39,964 nt of DNA from Saccoglossus kowalevskii. Lineage: Eukaryota; Hemichordata; Enteropneusta; Harrimaniidae. Below, piece after piece: positions 39,655-39,964 of the stretch; position 1 is the stretch's first letter, and each line of letters starts with the position of its first letter. The position numbers were made by a program, and so were the translations under genes. Below the pieces are notes generated by a model. That model was given only the letters and a program-made list of their open reading frames with translations. It was not told the DNA's origin and searched no databases. The stretch lies in the NCBI RefSeq assembly GCF_000003605.2, contig NW_003112965.1, positions 171,503-211,466 of the forward strand. The letters run 5' to 3'.

Positions 39655-39964
39655 CTAAGATTAGAACAAAATAAATTATGAACATAACACAATGGTGATT
39701 TTCAAAAAGTACATTACATGGATGCAGCAAAAAAACAAATGGCTAAAAGTTAGAAATAACTTGCAATAAGTTATTGTATGTTTGGTTGAAATCATTGATG
39801 TGGATCAACACATTCAAATATTAAAATTTTATGATGGCCACCAGTCAGCCGCATTTAGGTGAGGGTTCTCCGAACCCGCCTATTCACATAGTTCATACCC
39901 ACCATAGACTCTGGTCAGTCAAAATGACTGTTTTGAACTGTAGGCATTAATCAGCGATTCTGCT
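39655..39964 (-). other. ATE1 intron, partial at right edge
   Basis: This 310-base intronic stretch lies upstream of the first visible ATE1 exon. It contains a perfect 6-bp stem GGGTTC-TCC-GAACCC at 39863-39877 and no exon that I can recognise. Confidence 0.8.

Noticed and set aside
39863-39877. GGGTTC-TCC-GAACCC stem resembling a tRNA T-arm
   Set aside because: There is no acceptor stem, D-arm or anticodon arm around it, and the loop is only three bases.

Overview
This is a eukaryotic, AT-rich, intron-rich window. It most likely comes from a marine invertebrate deuterostome; a hemichordate is my best guess and an echinoderm or relative is possible. The evidence is one RUNX gene with deuterostome-like exon structure, long introns with MITE-type elements and minisatellites, no bacterial operon structure, and protein matches nearest to animal families. 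No complete genome-wide comparison was possible, so the species is inference.

Layout. 1-3730, minus strand: the first two coding exons of a SUPT3H (SPT3, SAGA subunit) homologue, with the rest of the gene beyond the left edge. 3731-4777: a roughly 1 kb divergent promoter with NRF1-like, YY1-like, RUNX, E-box, CCAAT and TATA-like motifs. 4778-31342, plus strand: a complete four-exon RUNX gene encoding 491 residues (exons 4778-5159, 6462-6566, 24826-25014, 30543-31342), with introns of about 1.3, 18.3 and 5.5 kb. Its 3' untranslated region probably runs to about 33.37 kb and carries an array of 31-bp hairpin-forming repeats. 33.4-37.0 kb: gene-poor intergenic DNA. 37482-39654, minus strand: the last four coding exons of ATE1 (arginyl-tRNA--protein transferase 1), convergent with RUNX, with the N-terminal half beyond the right edge.

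The most notable point is the head-to-head RUNX/SUPT3H pairing, which is the arrangement seen at the vertebrate RUNX2/SUPT3H locus; here it sits on a single invertebrate-type RUNX gene. Other points are: a pair of inverted MITE copies flanking RUNX exon 3, which is frame-neutral; a MITE filling most of an ATE1 intron; a 3' UTR tandem array in which each unit can fold into a 7-bp stem; a cluster of nuclear-receptor half-sites in RUNX intron 2; recurring RFX X-box palindromes; and a 0.56-kb polypyrimidine tract. Most other open frames in the window are chance frames in introns or repeats.
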